Shown: positions 6,913-14,650 of the stretch, in pieces
Layout: every line of letters begins with the position of its first letter
How positions within the stretch are numbered: position 1 is the first letter of the stretch
From: Actinomycetaceae bacterium
GTDB lineage: Bacteria; Actinomycetota; Actinomycetes; Actinomycetales; Actinomycetaceae
DNA: 38,255 bases
NCBI GenBank assembly: GCA_017539125.1
Contig: JAFYHO010000087.1
Location: 1 to 38,255, forward strand
Direction: 5' to 3'
Notes under the pieces: generated by a model
What the model was told of the DNA's origin: nothing
The model's input: the letters and a program-made list of their open reading frames with translations, nothing else
The model's database searches: none
Made by a program: the position numbers and the translations under genes

Positions 6913-8931
6913 ATGGCAGCCCCGACCCCTCCCGCTACACTCTCGCAATCTTTTAGAGAGGGGGTGCGCTCTGGCTCTCGCTTTGTCTCGACGCAATCAA
7001 GAGATACGGTTGCTGGTTCTTTGAAACCGACCGTCACGCATTTCGGTTTCGCCCTGGCTTCTTCTGATGCTTTCGGGCAAGGCATGGGTGACGCTCAGGC
7101 GGCAAGCGTGGGTGTACAGACTGCCTATAGAGCCAGCGGGGCAGCTTTCACTGGCATAGACATGGCTGCCAGTGGGATTATCAACGGAACAACAGGAACG
7201 GCACAAGGCGCTGTTACTGCCGTAAAGAACGCACCTGAGATAGCCCAAGCATCTATGCGTGGCATGCAGGCTCTTCTTGATAGCCCTGAAACTATCAAAA
7301 CTGGTGTGAAAAACAGTGCCGTTGCAGTTAAAGATAGTGCGGTAGCAACGAAACAGTTTGTGCAAGCTGCTCCTGGCAGGGCTGCCGAAGGCATAAAAAG
7401 TGGTGCTCTCACTGTCAAGAATAACGCGATAGCGACAAAACAGTTTGTTCAGACTGCCCCAGGTAGAGCCGCTAATGTCGCAAAAGACGGTGCTCTGAAA
7501 ACCTCGCGGTTTATTAGAGAAGCACCGTCTAAGGCGGCAACGAGTGTAAAAGAGGCAGGCAAGGCTGCTGCTAAGAGCGCCCGTCATGCTGCTGGTGCTC
7601 CAGGGCGCGCGGTCAAAACCGTGCGCACGTCCGCAGCGAACGCTCAAAAGTTTGTGCGTGAAGGTGGCGGGATTATGAAAACGGGCATGAAGCTCGGCAA
7701 AGGTGGGGCGCGTGCCGCTGGGCGTGGCAGCCTTTCTTTTGCCAAGCGTAGCGCCCAAAAAATAACCCAGGCACTTGGGCGCATGGTGATGAAAGTGGTA
7801 GGGGCAGTTAGTGGCGTGCTGGCGAAGTTCGTCCTTGTTCCGCTTGTTGTCATTTTGGCTGCCGTGTTGCTTTTCCAGTCAATGGTTCCCAGTTTCCTAT
7901 TCGCTATCTTCTTTGAGGAAACAAAACACCAGTCCGCTGCTATCGCAGCCCAAGATGACTATCCCTGGCGTGGCGGTCTAGCTAACGACTCAGGGTGCGA
8001 AGGTGGCATTGCTTGTTTGAACCTAGACAGTTCTTTGAAACAGCTGTATGACAGAGCAGAAGCCAATCCTGTGACGAATTTTTACTACGGAAACTGCACA
8101 GATTTCGTGTATTGGCGCGTTAACCGTGACAAGATTTTACGCTCTGGCACCGACGCGCAAAAGAAACAAGTGGAAGAAATCCGTGCCCGTGGCTATGTGC
8201 CTAAAAAATCGACAAATGTCAATACATCAAGTTGGCCGTACAAGTACGCCGACTTGATAACCATTCCAGGGCACGGCAACGGCGGGCAATGGGGTAACGA
8301 TTACAACATGCCAGGCTGGGTGAAAGTTTCTTCTGCCCGAGATGTGCAGCCTGGAGACGTTTTGTCTATTAAAGGTGGCGTGGACGGTCATCACGCAACG
8401 GCAGGGCACGTTGCCTATGTGTATGCGGTCGATCAAGACGCTAAGACTGTTTCTATTGAGCAATACGGTATGGCTTTGTATTCCACACAAACATACACGT
8501 TTGATTTCCTTAATCAACGCATGGCAGCTGGCACATACGTCTTTAAGCATGACCCCGAAAATACCTTTGACGTTGGCAGTGTCGGTGGCGATATTGACGC
8601 CGATACGGCAACACCAGAAGGAGCGAAAAAATACGCTGCTGCACGCTTGAAGGATTACGGGTGGGACACCCCCGAACAGTACCAGTGCCTCGTGCAACTA
8701 TGGCAGGGCGAGTCAGGGTGGAGCTATAAAGCACTCAATAAATACTCTGGTGCTTACGGTATCCCCCAGTCACTTCCAGCAAACAAAATGGCATCCGCAG
8801 GAGCTGACTATTTAACCAACGGTAAAACACAGATTAACTGGGGACTGGACTATATCCAACGCAGACCCGACTATGGCAGCCCGTGTGCCGCATGGCAGAA
8901 ATGGCAATCACGATCTCCCCATTGGTACTAG
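6913..8931 (+). CDS. CHAP and transglycosylase wall hydrolase (VirB1-like)
   Basis: The 672-residue protein opens peptidoglycan for the conjugation channel. Residues 1-300 are Ala/Lys-rich with amphipathic repeats of about 31 residues (two ATKQFVQ-x-APGRAA units near 143 and 174 and a looser third). A membrane segment lies near 300-333. A CHAP amidase/endopeptidase domain follows, with the likely catalytic Cys in NCTDF near 394 and His in GHVAYVY near 498. The C-terminus (about 560-672) is a lysozyme-like transglycosylase with WQGESGW, Glu near 599, and AYGIPQSLP. The pairing of both activities is common in Gram-positive conjugation systems. The long N-terminal repeat region inside the cell is unusual. 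Confidence 0.88.
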   Translation: MAAPTPPATLSQSFREGVRSGSRFVSTQSRDTVAGSLKPTVTHFGFALASSDAFGQGMGDAQAASVGVQTAYRASGAAFTGIDMAASGIINGTTGTAQGAVTAVKNAPEIAQASMRGMQALLDSPETIKTGVKNSAVAVKDSAVATKQFVQAAPGRAAEGIKSGALTVKNNAIATKQFVQTAPGRAANVAKDGALKTSRFIREAPSKAATSVKEAGKAAAKSARHAAGAPGRAVKTVRTSAANAQKFVREGGGIMKTGMKLGKGGARAAGRGSLSFAKRSAQKITQALGRMVMKVVGAVSGVLAKFVLVPLVVILAAVLLFQSMVPSFLFAIFFEETKHQSAAIAAQDDYPWRGGLANDSGCEGGIACLNLDSSLKQLYDRAEANPVTNFYYGNCTDFVYWRVNRDKILRSGTDAQKKQVEEIRARGYVPKKSTNVNTSSWPYKYADLITIPGHGNGGQWGNDYNMPGWVKVSSARDVQPGDVLSIKGGVDGHHATAGHVAYVYAVDQDAKTVSIEQYGMALYSTQTYTFDFLNQRMAAGTYVFKHDPENTFDVGSVGGDIDADTATPEGAKKYAAARLKDYGWDTPEQYQCLVQLWQGESGWSYKALNKYSGAYGIPQSLPANKMASAGADYLTNGKTQINWGLDYIQRRPDYGSPCAAWQKWQSRSPHWY

Positions 8932-8948
8932 AAAAGAGGCATAGATAT

Positions 8949-9863
8949 ATGGATTTTACGACAGCGATACTTTTCATGGCTGATGACGATAATGAAGGCG
9001 CTAAAGGCTTCATTAAAACCATGTTCTCGATGATTTTCGGGAAAGATGTCGGTTCGGGTTCAAAATGGGATTTCGCGCAAGGCTACGACCAAATCACAGC
9101 AAAAGGCTGGATGCTTTCAGACGTAATGGACGTGGTAACTAAGCTTATGAGCACTGTGTTCACTCCTGCCGTAACCATTTTTCTTACTGTCGTATTCACG
9201 ATCAATTTCTTCAAAGTTCTCCTAGCTCTCGACGCTAGTGATTCTTCTGGCGGTGTTCAGCGAATTATCCAAGTTGTCATCAAATACGCAATTCTTGTTC
9301 TCTTAGCCAATAACGCTATTATGATTGTCAAATCAATCGCTGCCATTATCGACGCTCTAGTAAATAAAGCAGCTACAGGATATAAAGCACCACCGACAAT
9401 AACTTACGACGCCAAGCAACTAGAAGGCGCTATCAACGGGCTAGGAACAATAGACTCCATTGTTCTCATCATTATCCTTCTCATTCCTTTCCTTATCGCC
9501 GTAGCCGCTAACCTCGCCGTCTATGTTGTTGTAATACTCCGTTTAGCAGAGTTCATTATGCTTGCAGCTGCCGCACCCGTGCCTGTCGCATTTATGGGCG
9601 ATGATGACACAAAGAGTATCGCGATTGGATATTTGAAAAAACTAGGCTCTATCGGACTTCAAGCAGTCCTACTCCTATTCATTTCCTCAGTAATCGCGCG
9701 CTTTGGAAGCGCACTCACAAGCGGCGACTTTAACGGAGTAACATCAGATAACCTTGTCGCCACAACAGCAGGCAATTTTATCGGCTTCCTTGTCCTGCCA
9801 ATCATTCAGCTTGTCCTTGTCTTTGCCACAGGCAAACTTTCGCGCGCAATCATGGGCGAATAA
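8949..9863 (+). CDS. TrbL/VirB6-like polytopic membrane protein
   Basis: I place the start at ATG 8949, 17 bases after the previous stop, because AAGAGG lies upstream; longer readings overlap the previous gene. The 304-residue product has about five or six membrane segments after a charged N-terminal domain, including FLTVVFTINFFKVLLAL, a long central pair, and FLVLPIIQLVLVF near the end. Topology, length and place after the wall hydrolase fit TrbL/VirB6-type inner-membrane channel proteins. Family assignment rests on topology and context more than on sharp motifs. Confidence 0.8.
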   Translation: MDFTTAILFMADDDNEGAKGFIKTMFSMIFGKDVGSGSKWDFAQGYDQITAKGWMLSDVMDVVTKLMSTVFTPAVTIFLTVVFTINFFKVLLALDASDSSGGVQRIIQVVIKYAILVLLANNAIMIVKSIAAIIDALVNKAATGYKAPPTITYDAKQLEGAINGLGTIDSIVLIIILLIPFLIAVAANLAVYVVVILRLAEFIMLAAAAPVPVAFMGDDDTKSIAIGYLKKLGSIGLQAVLLLFISSVIARFGSALTSGDFNGVTSDNLVATTAGNFIGFLVLPIIQLVLVFATGKLSRAIMGE

Positions 9864-9873
9864 GCAGGCAGTC

Positions 9874-10281
9874 ATGGCCAGACCAACAGTGCCCGGAGGA
9901 CGGGAACGGCAACGACTGAAGCGCGTTTTTGTCACCGAACAAGAGGCACGCAAGATTGATTCGCTCGTAAGGAAAAACGGCGAGACGTTTTCCGACTACG
10001 CCCGCCGTGTTCTCATGGACGAAAACAAGAACACATCCATGAGAATCGAGCAGGTCGTCTCACGCGAGGTCATGCGAGAGCTACACGCTATCGGCAACAA
10101 CATCAACCAGATAGCTCACAACTCAAACATTCACGACGCTGCCACACGAGAAGAAATCTACCAAGCAGCCGCACTCGTCGAAGATCTAGCCCTCACCCTC
10201 CAACCCATGAGAATAAAACTCTCCAGCCAATACACCCACTGCCCCACCTGCAAACAAAAACTTGACAGACGCAACGCGTAA
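9874..10281 (+). CDS. mobC: MobC relaxosome accessory protein
   Basis: A 135-residue protein with the MobC hallmark MRELHAIGNNINQIAHNSN in its second half and a basic, ribbon-helix-helix-like N-terminus (GGRERQRLKRVFVTEQEARKI). MobC proteins bind near oriT and help the relaxase open the strand. The chosen start is ATG 9874, ten bases after the TrbL-like stop; an upstream reading would overlap that gene. It ends with a CPTCKQK cysteine pair. Unusually it is about 6 kb away from, and on the opposite strand to, the relaxase. Confidence 0.85.
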   Translation: MARPTVPGGRERQRLKRVFVTEQEARKIDSLVRKNGETFSDYARRVLMDENKNTSMRIEQVVSREVMRELHAIGNNINQIAHNSNIHDAATREEIYQAAALVEDLALTLQPMRIKLSSQYTHCPTCKQKLDRRNA

Positions 10282-10294
10282 AGCTGTAACGCTA

Positions 10295-10335
10295 TTGTGT
10301 TTCATTGTGTAGAATTATGTGTGTCTGAAAGGAGT
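10295..10335 (+). promoter_or_regulatory. Likely promoter of the antitoxin-zeta operon
   Basis: TAGAAT at 10311-10316 lies about 25 bases ahead of the antitoxin start, with a weak TTGTGT-like -35 upstream. The AT-rich stretch follows the mobC stop directly. Confidence 0.4.
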
Positions 10336-10340
10336 TTATT

Positions 10341-10775
10341 ATGTCAGTGAGTGTCAATTTTCGTACTGATGAAGAATTGAAAAAAGAAGCTGAGAACATT
10401 TGTCGGACGCTTGGCATGAATATGACTACAGCGATGAATATGTTTCTCACAGCTATGGTGCGTGAGCGCACTATCCCCTTTGACTTGACCCCAACCTCCC
10501 CTACTCCTACCACAGCAGATGTTGAGTGGGAGGACTACAACCCAATGCTTTACGACGTTATGCGTGAGACGGCTACGCGCCTTGGTGGGGTTTATTTACA
10601 CCTTGCTGATGTTGCGAAAAATGAGCAGGAAGAAGATTATTGGGTGCAAAAAGATAGAGAATTATTTGAAGAAATAAATTCTATGCCGTTTAATACGGCT
10701 GAAAAAGTGCGCTCCATGCAAGATGATTTGAATAAGCGTTTAGAAGAAGCCCTTGCAATTGGTGCTGATAAATGA
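10341..10775 (+). CDS. RelB/DinJ-like antitoxin of the zeta toxin
   Basis: A 144-residue protein whose first 50 residues match RelB/DinJ ribbon-helix-helix antitoxins (VNFRTDEELKKEAENICRTLGM, then an MNMFLTAMV helix). The remaining 90 residues are acidic and helical and probably bind the toxin. AAAGGAG precedes the ATG, and its stop overlaps the zeta toxin start by four bases. RelB/DinJ proteins usually pair with RelE or YafQ; pairing with a zeta kinase makes this a hybrid module. It likely represses its own promoter through the N-domain. Confidence 0.8.
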   Translation: MSVSVNFRTDEELKKEAENICRTLGMNMTTAMNMFLTAMVRERTIPFDLTPTSPTPTTADVEWEDYNPMLYDVMRETATRLGGVYLHLADVAKNEQEEDYWVQKDRELFEEINSMPFNTAEKVRSMQDDLNKRLEEALAIGADK

Positions 10776-11749
10776 CGGCAGAATTATCTCAGGTAGAGTT
10801 AGAACGTATTTTTGAGCGTCGCATTCGTCCAGGGTTCGATGCACACCTTAGCAAGCTATCTTCCTTTAATCCTGTACTAATAATGGTTGGCGCTCAGCCT
10901 GGCGCTGGCAAATCGCGCTCAATGAACAGAGTGCTCACTGAATATGCTGGGGCTATCCCAGTTATTGGTGATGATTTTCGTCGCCACCACCCCGCCTATA
11001 ACAATTTAATGTCGTCTCCTGAGACTGCTTTGCAGATGCCGCAAGTGACAGCACAGGCTGCCGCGCGGTGGGTTGAGATGAGTATTGACTATTTGCGTGA
11101 ACTGGGCGCACCTGTTGTTCTCGAAACAACGATGCGTCAGCCTGACGTAGTAGCTAGTACGATGCGCAGTTTTCGTGATGCTGGCTATTATTGCGAAGCT
11201 CGTGTTTTGGCTGTTCCTCGTGAAGTGTCCTTGCTCGGTGTGGTGGAGCGTTACGCGCAGCAGGTGCTAGAAAATGGTGCGGGCAGGTGGACTCCTGTCG
11301 ATGTGCACGATGCTGCATACAATAGCCTTCCACAGTCTTTAGACAAAATTGCTGCCAGCGGCGTAGTTGACCGTATTGTGGTGACAAATCGCGGTGGAGA
11401 AGTCCTTTACGATACACGCCTACACAATTCCATTGACATGCCTGCCATACACAAAGCTATTGAGCAAGGTCGTGATTTTCATTCACTCTCCCCCGCTCAG
11501 CACACACAATGGGAAGTTGGACTATCAAAAACGCAAGCCATTCTCGTCCAAACTGGCGAGAAAAACGAAGATGTCCTCAAGACAGCAAAAGCCCTTGAAA
11601 CAAACAAGAAGCAGACACGCACAGAGTCGCGCGCTGAGCGTGTAGCGCGCAAAAAGCTTGCTGCCGAGAAGCTAGACCCTGAACGTGTACGCCAGATGCG
11701 TGAACGACTTTATGGTGACGAGCCGCCCACGCGCGGTCTTTCCCGATAA
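10772..11749 (+). CDS. Zeta toxin family kinase with a shared C-terminal tail
   Basis: The 325-residue protein has Walker A GAQPGAGKS at 40-48, the DDFRRHHPAY motif at 67-76 expected for the catalytic Asp and substrate site, and ETTMRQPD further on. Zeta toxins phosphorylate UDP-N-acetylglucosamine and block wall synthesis. The kinase part ends near residue 230. The last 40 residues are basic and carry KLDPERVR, ERLYG and EPPTRGLSR, almost the same as the end of the Fic toxin encoded at 22421. The tail is not part of the kinase fold and may be a recruitment or transfer signal. The overlapping antitoxin gene confirms the toxin role. Confidence 0.88.
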   Translation: MTAELSQVELERIFERRIRPGFDAHLSKLSSFNPVLIMVGAQPGAGKSRSMNRVLTEYAGAIPVIGDDFRRHHPAYNNLMSSPETALQMPQVTAQAAARWVEMSIDYLRELGAPVVLETTMRQPDVVASTMRSFRDAGYYCEARVLAVPREVSLLGVVERYAQQVLENGAGRWTPVDVHDAAYNSLPQSLDKIAASGVVDRIVVTNRGGEVLYDTRLHNSIDMPAIHKAIEQGRDFHSLSPAQHTQWEVGLSKTQAILVQTGEKNEDVLKTAKALETNKKQTRTESRAERVARKKLAAEKLDPERVRQMRERLYGDEPPTRGLSR

Positions 11750-11773
11750 TCCAACACAGGCAAAAAGCCAGCT

Positions 11774-12313
11774 TTAGTTGCGCAGTGCTGTGTAGAGAGT
11801 TTGGCGCGATACGCCGAGCCGGCGGGCAACTTCTGCTTTAGGCACGCCACGTTTTATTTGCACTCGCGCTCGAGCGATAGCATCGGCATCGAGCTTGCGC
11901 TGCTTCTCGTACACTCCCCTTTTCTTCGCTAAAGCAATTCCCTCTGCTTGGCGTTCTTTGATGAGTGCCCGCTCGAACTCTGCCACAGCACCAAGAACAG
12001 TAAGCACAAAACGTCCCTGCGGACTGTTAGTGCTGAGGGCTGGCGCGTCCACAAACTCGACCCCTACCCCTTTCGCTTCGAGCGTCCCGAGAAGTTCAAG
12101 CAAGTCCCTCGTCGAGCGTGCAAGCCTATCGACAGACTTCACCCGAACTATGTCCCCTTCCCTCACCCAATCGAGCAAGGCTGTGAGTTCCGGACGTTGT
12201 GTATCTTTCCCGGAGACCTTATCGCAAAAAAGTTTTTCTACATCCCCTAGGGCTTCGACTTGCCTAGCTTCGTTCTGCTCTACGGTCGATACACGCACAT
12301 ATCCAACAATCAC
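11774..12313 (-). CDS. Serine recombinase, resolvase/invertase family
   Basis: A 179-residue small serine recombinase. The N-terminus IVGYVRVSTVEQN contains the nucleophilic Ser (position 9), VDRLARSTRDLLE and GRFVLTVLGAVAEFERALIKERQAEG are conserved catalytic and dimer regions, and the C-terminal Hin-type helix-turn-helix is GVPKAEVARRLGVSRQTLY. The start is GTG at 12313 with AAGGAG nine bases upstream. It reads away from a set of tandem palindromic repeats (12341-12530), which are likely its recombination sites. Probable job: resolving multimers of the circular element; an invertase role is less likely because no second site is seen. Confidence 0.92.
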   Translation of the reverse strand: MIVGYVRVSTVEQNEARQVEALGDVEKLFCDKVSGKDTQRPELTALLDWVREGDIVRVKSVDRLARSTRDLLELLGTLEAKGVGVEFVDAPALSTNSPQGRFVLTVLGAVAEFERALIKERQAEGIALAKKRGVYEKQRKLDADAIARARVQIKRGVPKAEVARRLGVSRQTLYTALRN

Positions 12314-12340
12314 GATCCATTTCTCCTTATTTTTCGCTGT

Positions 12341-12530
12341 GAGAGCCTCTCAGAGTAAAAGTTGAGCGGCCGACCGCTCAACTTTGTTCAATAATTCGCT
12401 CTACGGGCTTCTGAGAGAAAAGTTGATTGGCCAGAAACTCAACTTTGCACAATAATTCGCTCTGTAAGCCCCTGAGAGAACTTTATCCGGCAATTCTCGG
12501 CCGAAAATTGCCTAATAAAGTCTAGACCCG
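12341..12530. repeat. Three tandem res-like palindromic units
   Basis: The space between the resolvase and virD4 holds three units about 61 bases apart. Units 1 and 2 share CTGAGAG or its complement, an AAAAGTTGA...TCAACTTTG dyad, and CAATAATTCGCTCT. The first dyad (12357-12385) has perfect 12-base arms; the second (12418-12447) is partly decayed; the third (12480-12520) has a different stem, CTTTATccGGCAATT. Three spaced dyads beside a small serine recombinase look like res subsites I to III, and may also be operators for the resolvase gene. Confidence 0.6.
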
Positions 12531-12604
12531 CTTTACACTAGTGTCAAACATGGTACGGTGTAACTTTACTAGACACTCGCGAACTGGGAAAATATCTTAC
12601 TGCA

Positions 12605-12642
12605 GAACTTGTCAAACGGGGTGTACTTTGTTTGACAAGTTC
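12605..12642. terminator. Perfect inverted repeat after virD4
   Basis: GAACTTGTCAAAC and GTTTGACAAGTTC pair perfectly over 13 bases around a 12-base loop, just beyond the virD4 stop. There is no clear T run on either strand, so it may be a weak or factor-aided terminator or a protein-binding site. Confidence 0.45.
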
Positions 12643-12651
12643 TTCAGCGTA

Positions 12652-14640
12652 CTAGATTCGGGCGGCCGTGACTTGCCAGCCTGGTATAGCATTTTCTAGT
12701 TCGCGTATTTCATCTTCTAGTAGTTGATATGCTTCTTGGCCAGTAACTGCTTCCTGCTCGCGCGTGTGCGTCTGCAACACTTCTTCTTCATAGAAATCAT
12801 CTGTAGGAGCAACCTCCGGTAATTCTTCTGTCTCTACAGGAGCCGGCATGAGCGAGCGTCCACTCTCAATGTCCTCATCATAATTTTCTGGAATATCGGA
12901 CGTGTGGACGGCCAGCTGTTCTTCTGCTCGTTCTACAGCATGAACGTATGCGCCTTTCATTTTCGCCGGGGCGTGCTTGTGTGCCTTAAAAGGCTTGATG
13001 CCACGCAAAATATAGATGCATTCACGGTTATCGAGGCGAGCAAGTTCGTCTTGCGTGAGAAGTTCTCTGCCTGTTTTCTGCCACTGGCGGCTTGATGAGC
13101 CTTGCATACCTACAGCTTCATGGTGGTTTTTCACTCGGATTGTTTGTTTACCGAGCAGGCGCGAGATGAGTTCTGTGGTTGATTTTTCTTGCCCACCAAG
13201 GAAAAGAACAGAGTCACAGTTACCGATAATGGTTTCCCAGTCGTCCTTGTAGAGTGATTTTCCTTGTGCGTCTGACTGGAGAATGACCGAGGCAGATATA
13301 CCACGTGAACGCATGACGGCAATCTTCCGGTCAAAATCAGGTATTTGTCCGATGTTGGCGAACTCGTCCATAAAGCACTGCACAGACACGTCTAGCGCCC
13401 CGTTTTCGTTTGAGTCTGCTTGGGCGATAAGTGTCTCAAACAGTTGCTGATAGAACACGGCTGCGAGCCAGTTGAACGTGGTATGAGTGTCTGGCAGGAC
13501 AAGAAAAAGTGCTGTTTTTTCGCGTCCTATATCGTCGATACGGATTTCATCTACGCCACCGACAAGGGCTTGCATGGGAGCCATGTAAAGGGAAGCTAGG
13601 CGCACACCAAGAGAGATAACCACGCTCTGCCGTGTTTCTGTCGCGCCTTTGGTATAAATGTCGTACTGGGAGTGTGCGAAAAGAATACCGTTTGCCTGCC
13701 ACAGTGTATATATGTCTGATTGGCCATCACGGGCGGCTTTGGCATTGATTGCTGAATAAATGATTTCTTCATCAAAACTTTCTTCCTGCTCGCTTTTCTT
13801 ATCGCGCGCTTTATTGTTCATTGTGCTAAGAAAATGAGCAACATCGACAAGGGAAGCATTTTCAGGATTCTCGAAATATGCGTAAGTGATAAGAGCGGTC
13901 AAAAGTGCTTTTTCTGCGCGTTCCCAGAACGCTTGGTCGCCTTGTGGTTTGCCGCCTGTCGTGTTCGTAATGATGTTATTGACAAGGATTGAGATAGAGA
14001 TTTCTGGCTGGCTTTCATCGAAATAGGCAAATGGGTTAAATCGATCTGATTTGGTGAAATCAACGAGGTTTAGACAACGTATTTTGTAGCCGTTCTTCAC
14101 CAGGTGTTCTCCGCTTTGACGCAACAGTTCACCCTTGGGGTCTGTGACGACAAAAGACGTAGAACACGTCTCTAGGTTCGGCAAAACAAAATAGCGCGAT
14201 TTACCTGACCCAGCCGAGCCATAGACAAGAACATTACGGTTACGCCCAGTCTTGTGCGTATCAAGAGAAAGAGTGTGCTCGGCAGTAAGAACGATGCCTT
14301 TTTCTTTGCCAGCCACAAAAGGCTTGAAATCTTTAGCGCTCCCCCAACCGGCCGAGCCGTATTCTTCTCCAGTGCGCGTGCCTTTCTTTTGAGACTGTGA
14401 GTACAAGATAATAAGGGCAAGTACAGCTATGGTGCCAAGACCTACAAGCAGGTCTGTTTGGTGGAAAGAAAAGTGCATAGGGTTATTGGTGATGTCATCT
14501 AGGAGATGCGTGAATGCTTCCATCCACTCCATTCCTCCCTCATGGAGGGTGCGCACTTGCCAGCTCGCCTTATCGCCGCCCCAAAAAGCAAACAGGGCAG
14601 CAATAGCGATGATGACGTAACTAGGGTTTATTTTCCGCAT
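12652..14640 (-). CDS. VirD4/TraG coupling protein
   Basis: The 662-residue protein recruits the relaxase-DNA complex and other substrates to the channel. Two membrane segments lie near residues 8-20 and 64-80, Walker A GSAGSGKS at 141-148, FVVTDPKGEL as the following VirD4 motif, and FMDEFANIGQIPDF as Walker B region. The last 120 residues are strongly acidic. It follows the PcfB-like gene by ten bases, in one transcription unit with the relaxase. An acidic C-terminus could meet basic tails such as those on the zeta and Fic toxins, which is inference only. Confidence 0.95.
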   Translation of the reverse strand: MRKINPSYVIIAIAALFAFWGGDKASWQVRTLHEGGMEWMEAFTHLLDDITNNPMHFSFHQTDLLVGLGTIAVLALIILYSQSQKKGTRTGEEYGSAGWGSAKDFKPFVAGKEKGIVLTAEHTLSLDTHKTGRNRNVLVYGSAGSGKSRYFVLPNLETCSTSFVVTDPKGELLRQSGEHLVKNGYKIRCLNLVDFTKSDRFNPFAYFDESQPEISISILVNNIITNTTGGKPQGDQAFWERAEKALLTALITYAYFENPENASLVDVAHFLSTMNNKARDKKSEQEESFDEEIIYSAINAKAARDGQSDIYTLWQANGILFAHSQYDIYTKGATETRQSVVISLGVRLASLYMAPMQALVGGVDEIRIDDIGREKTALFLVLPDTHTTFNWLAAVFYQQLFETLIAQADSNENGALDVSVQCFMDEFANIGQIPDFDRKIAVMRSRGISASVILQSDAQGKSLYKDDWETIIGNCDSVLFLGGQEKSTTELISRLLGKQTIRVKNHHEAVGMQGSSSRQWQKTGRELLTQDELARLDNRECIYILRGIKPFKAHKHAPAKMKGAYVHAVERAEEQLAVHTSDIPENYDEDIESGRSLMPAPVETEELPEVAPTDDFYEEEVLQTHTREQEAVTGQEAYQLLEDEIRELENAIPGWQVTAARI

Positions 14641-14650
14641 AATCGCTTCC

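Noticed and set aside
6997-7758. Minus-strand frame of 253 codons
   Set aside because: Antisense to the repeat-rich start of the wall hydrolase gene; no start signal or motif.
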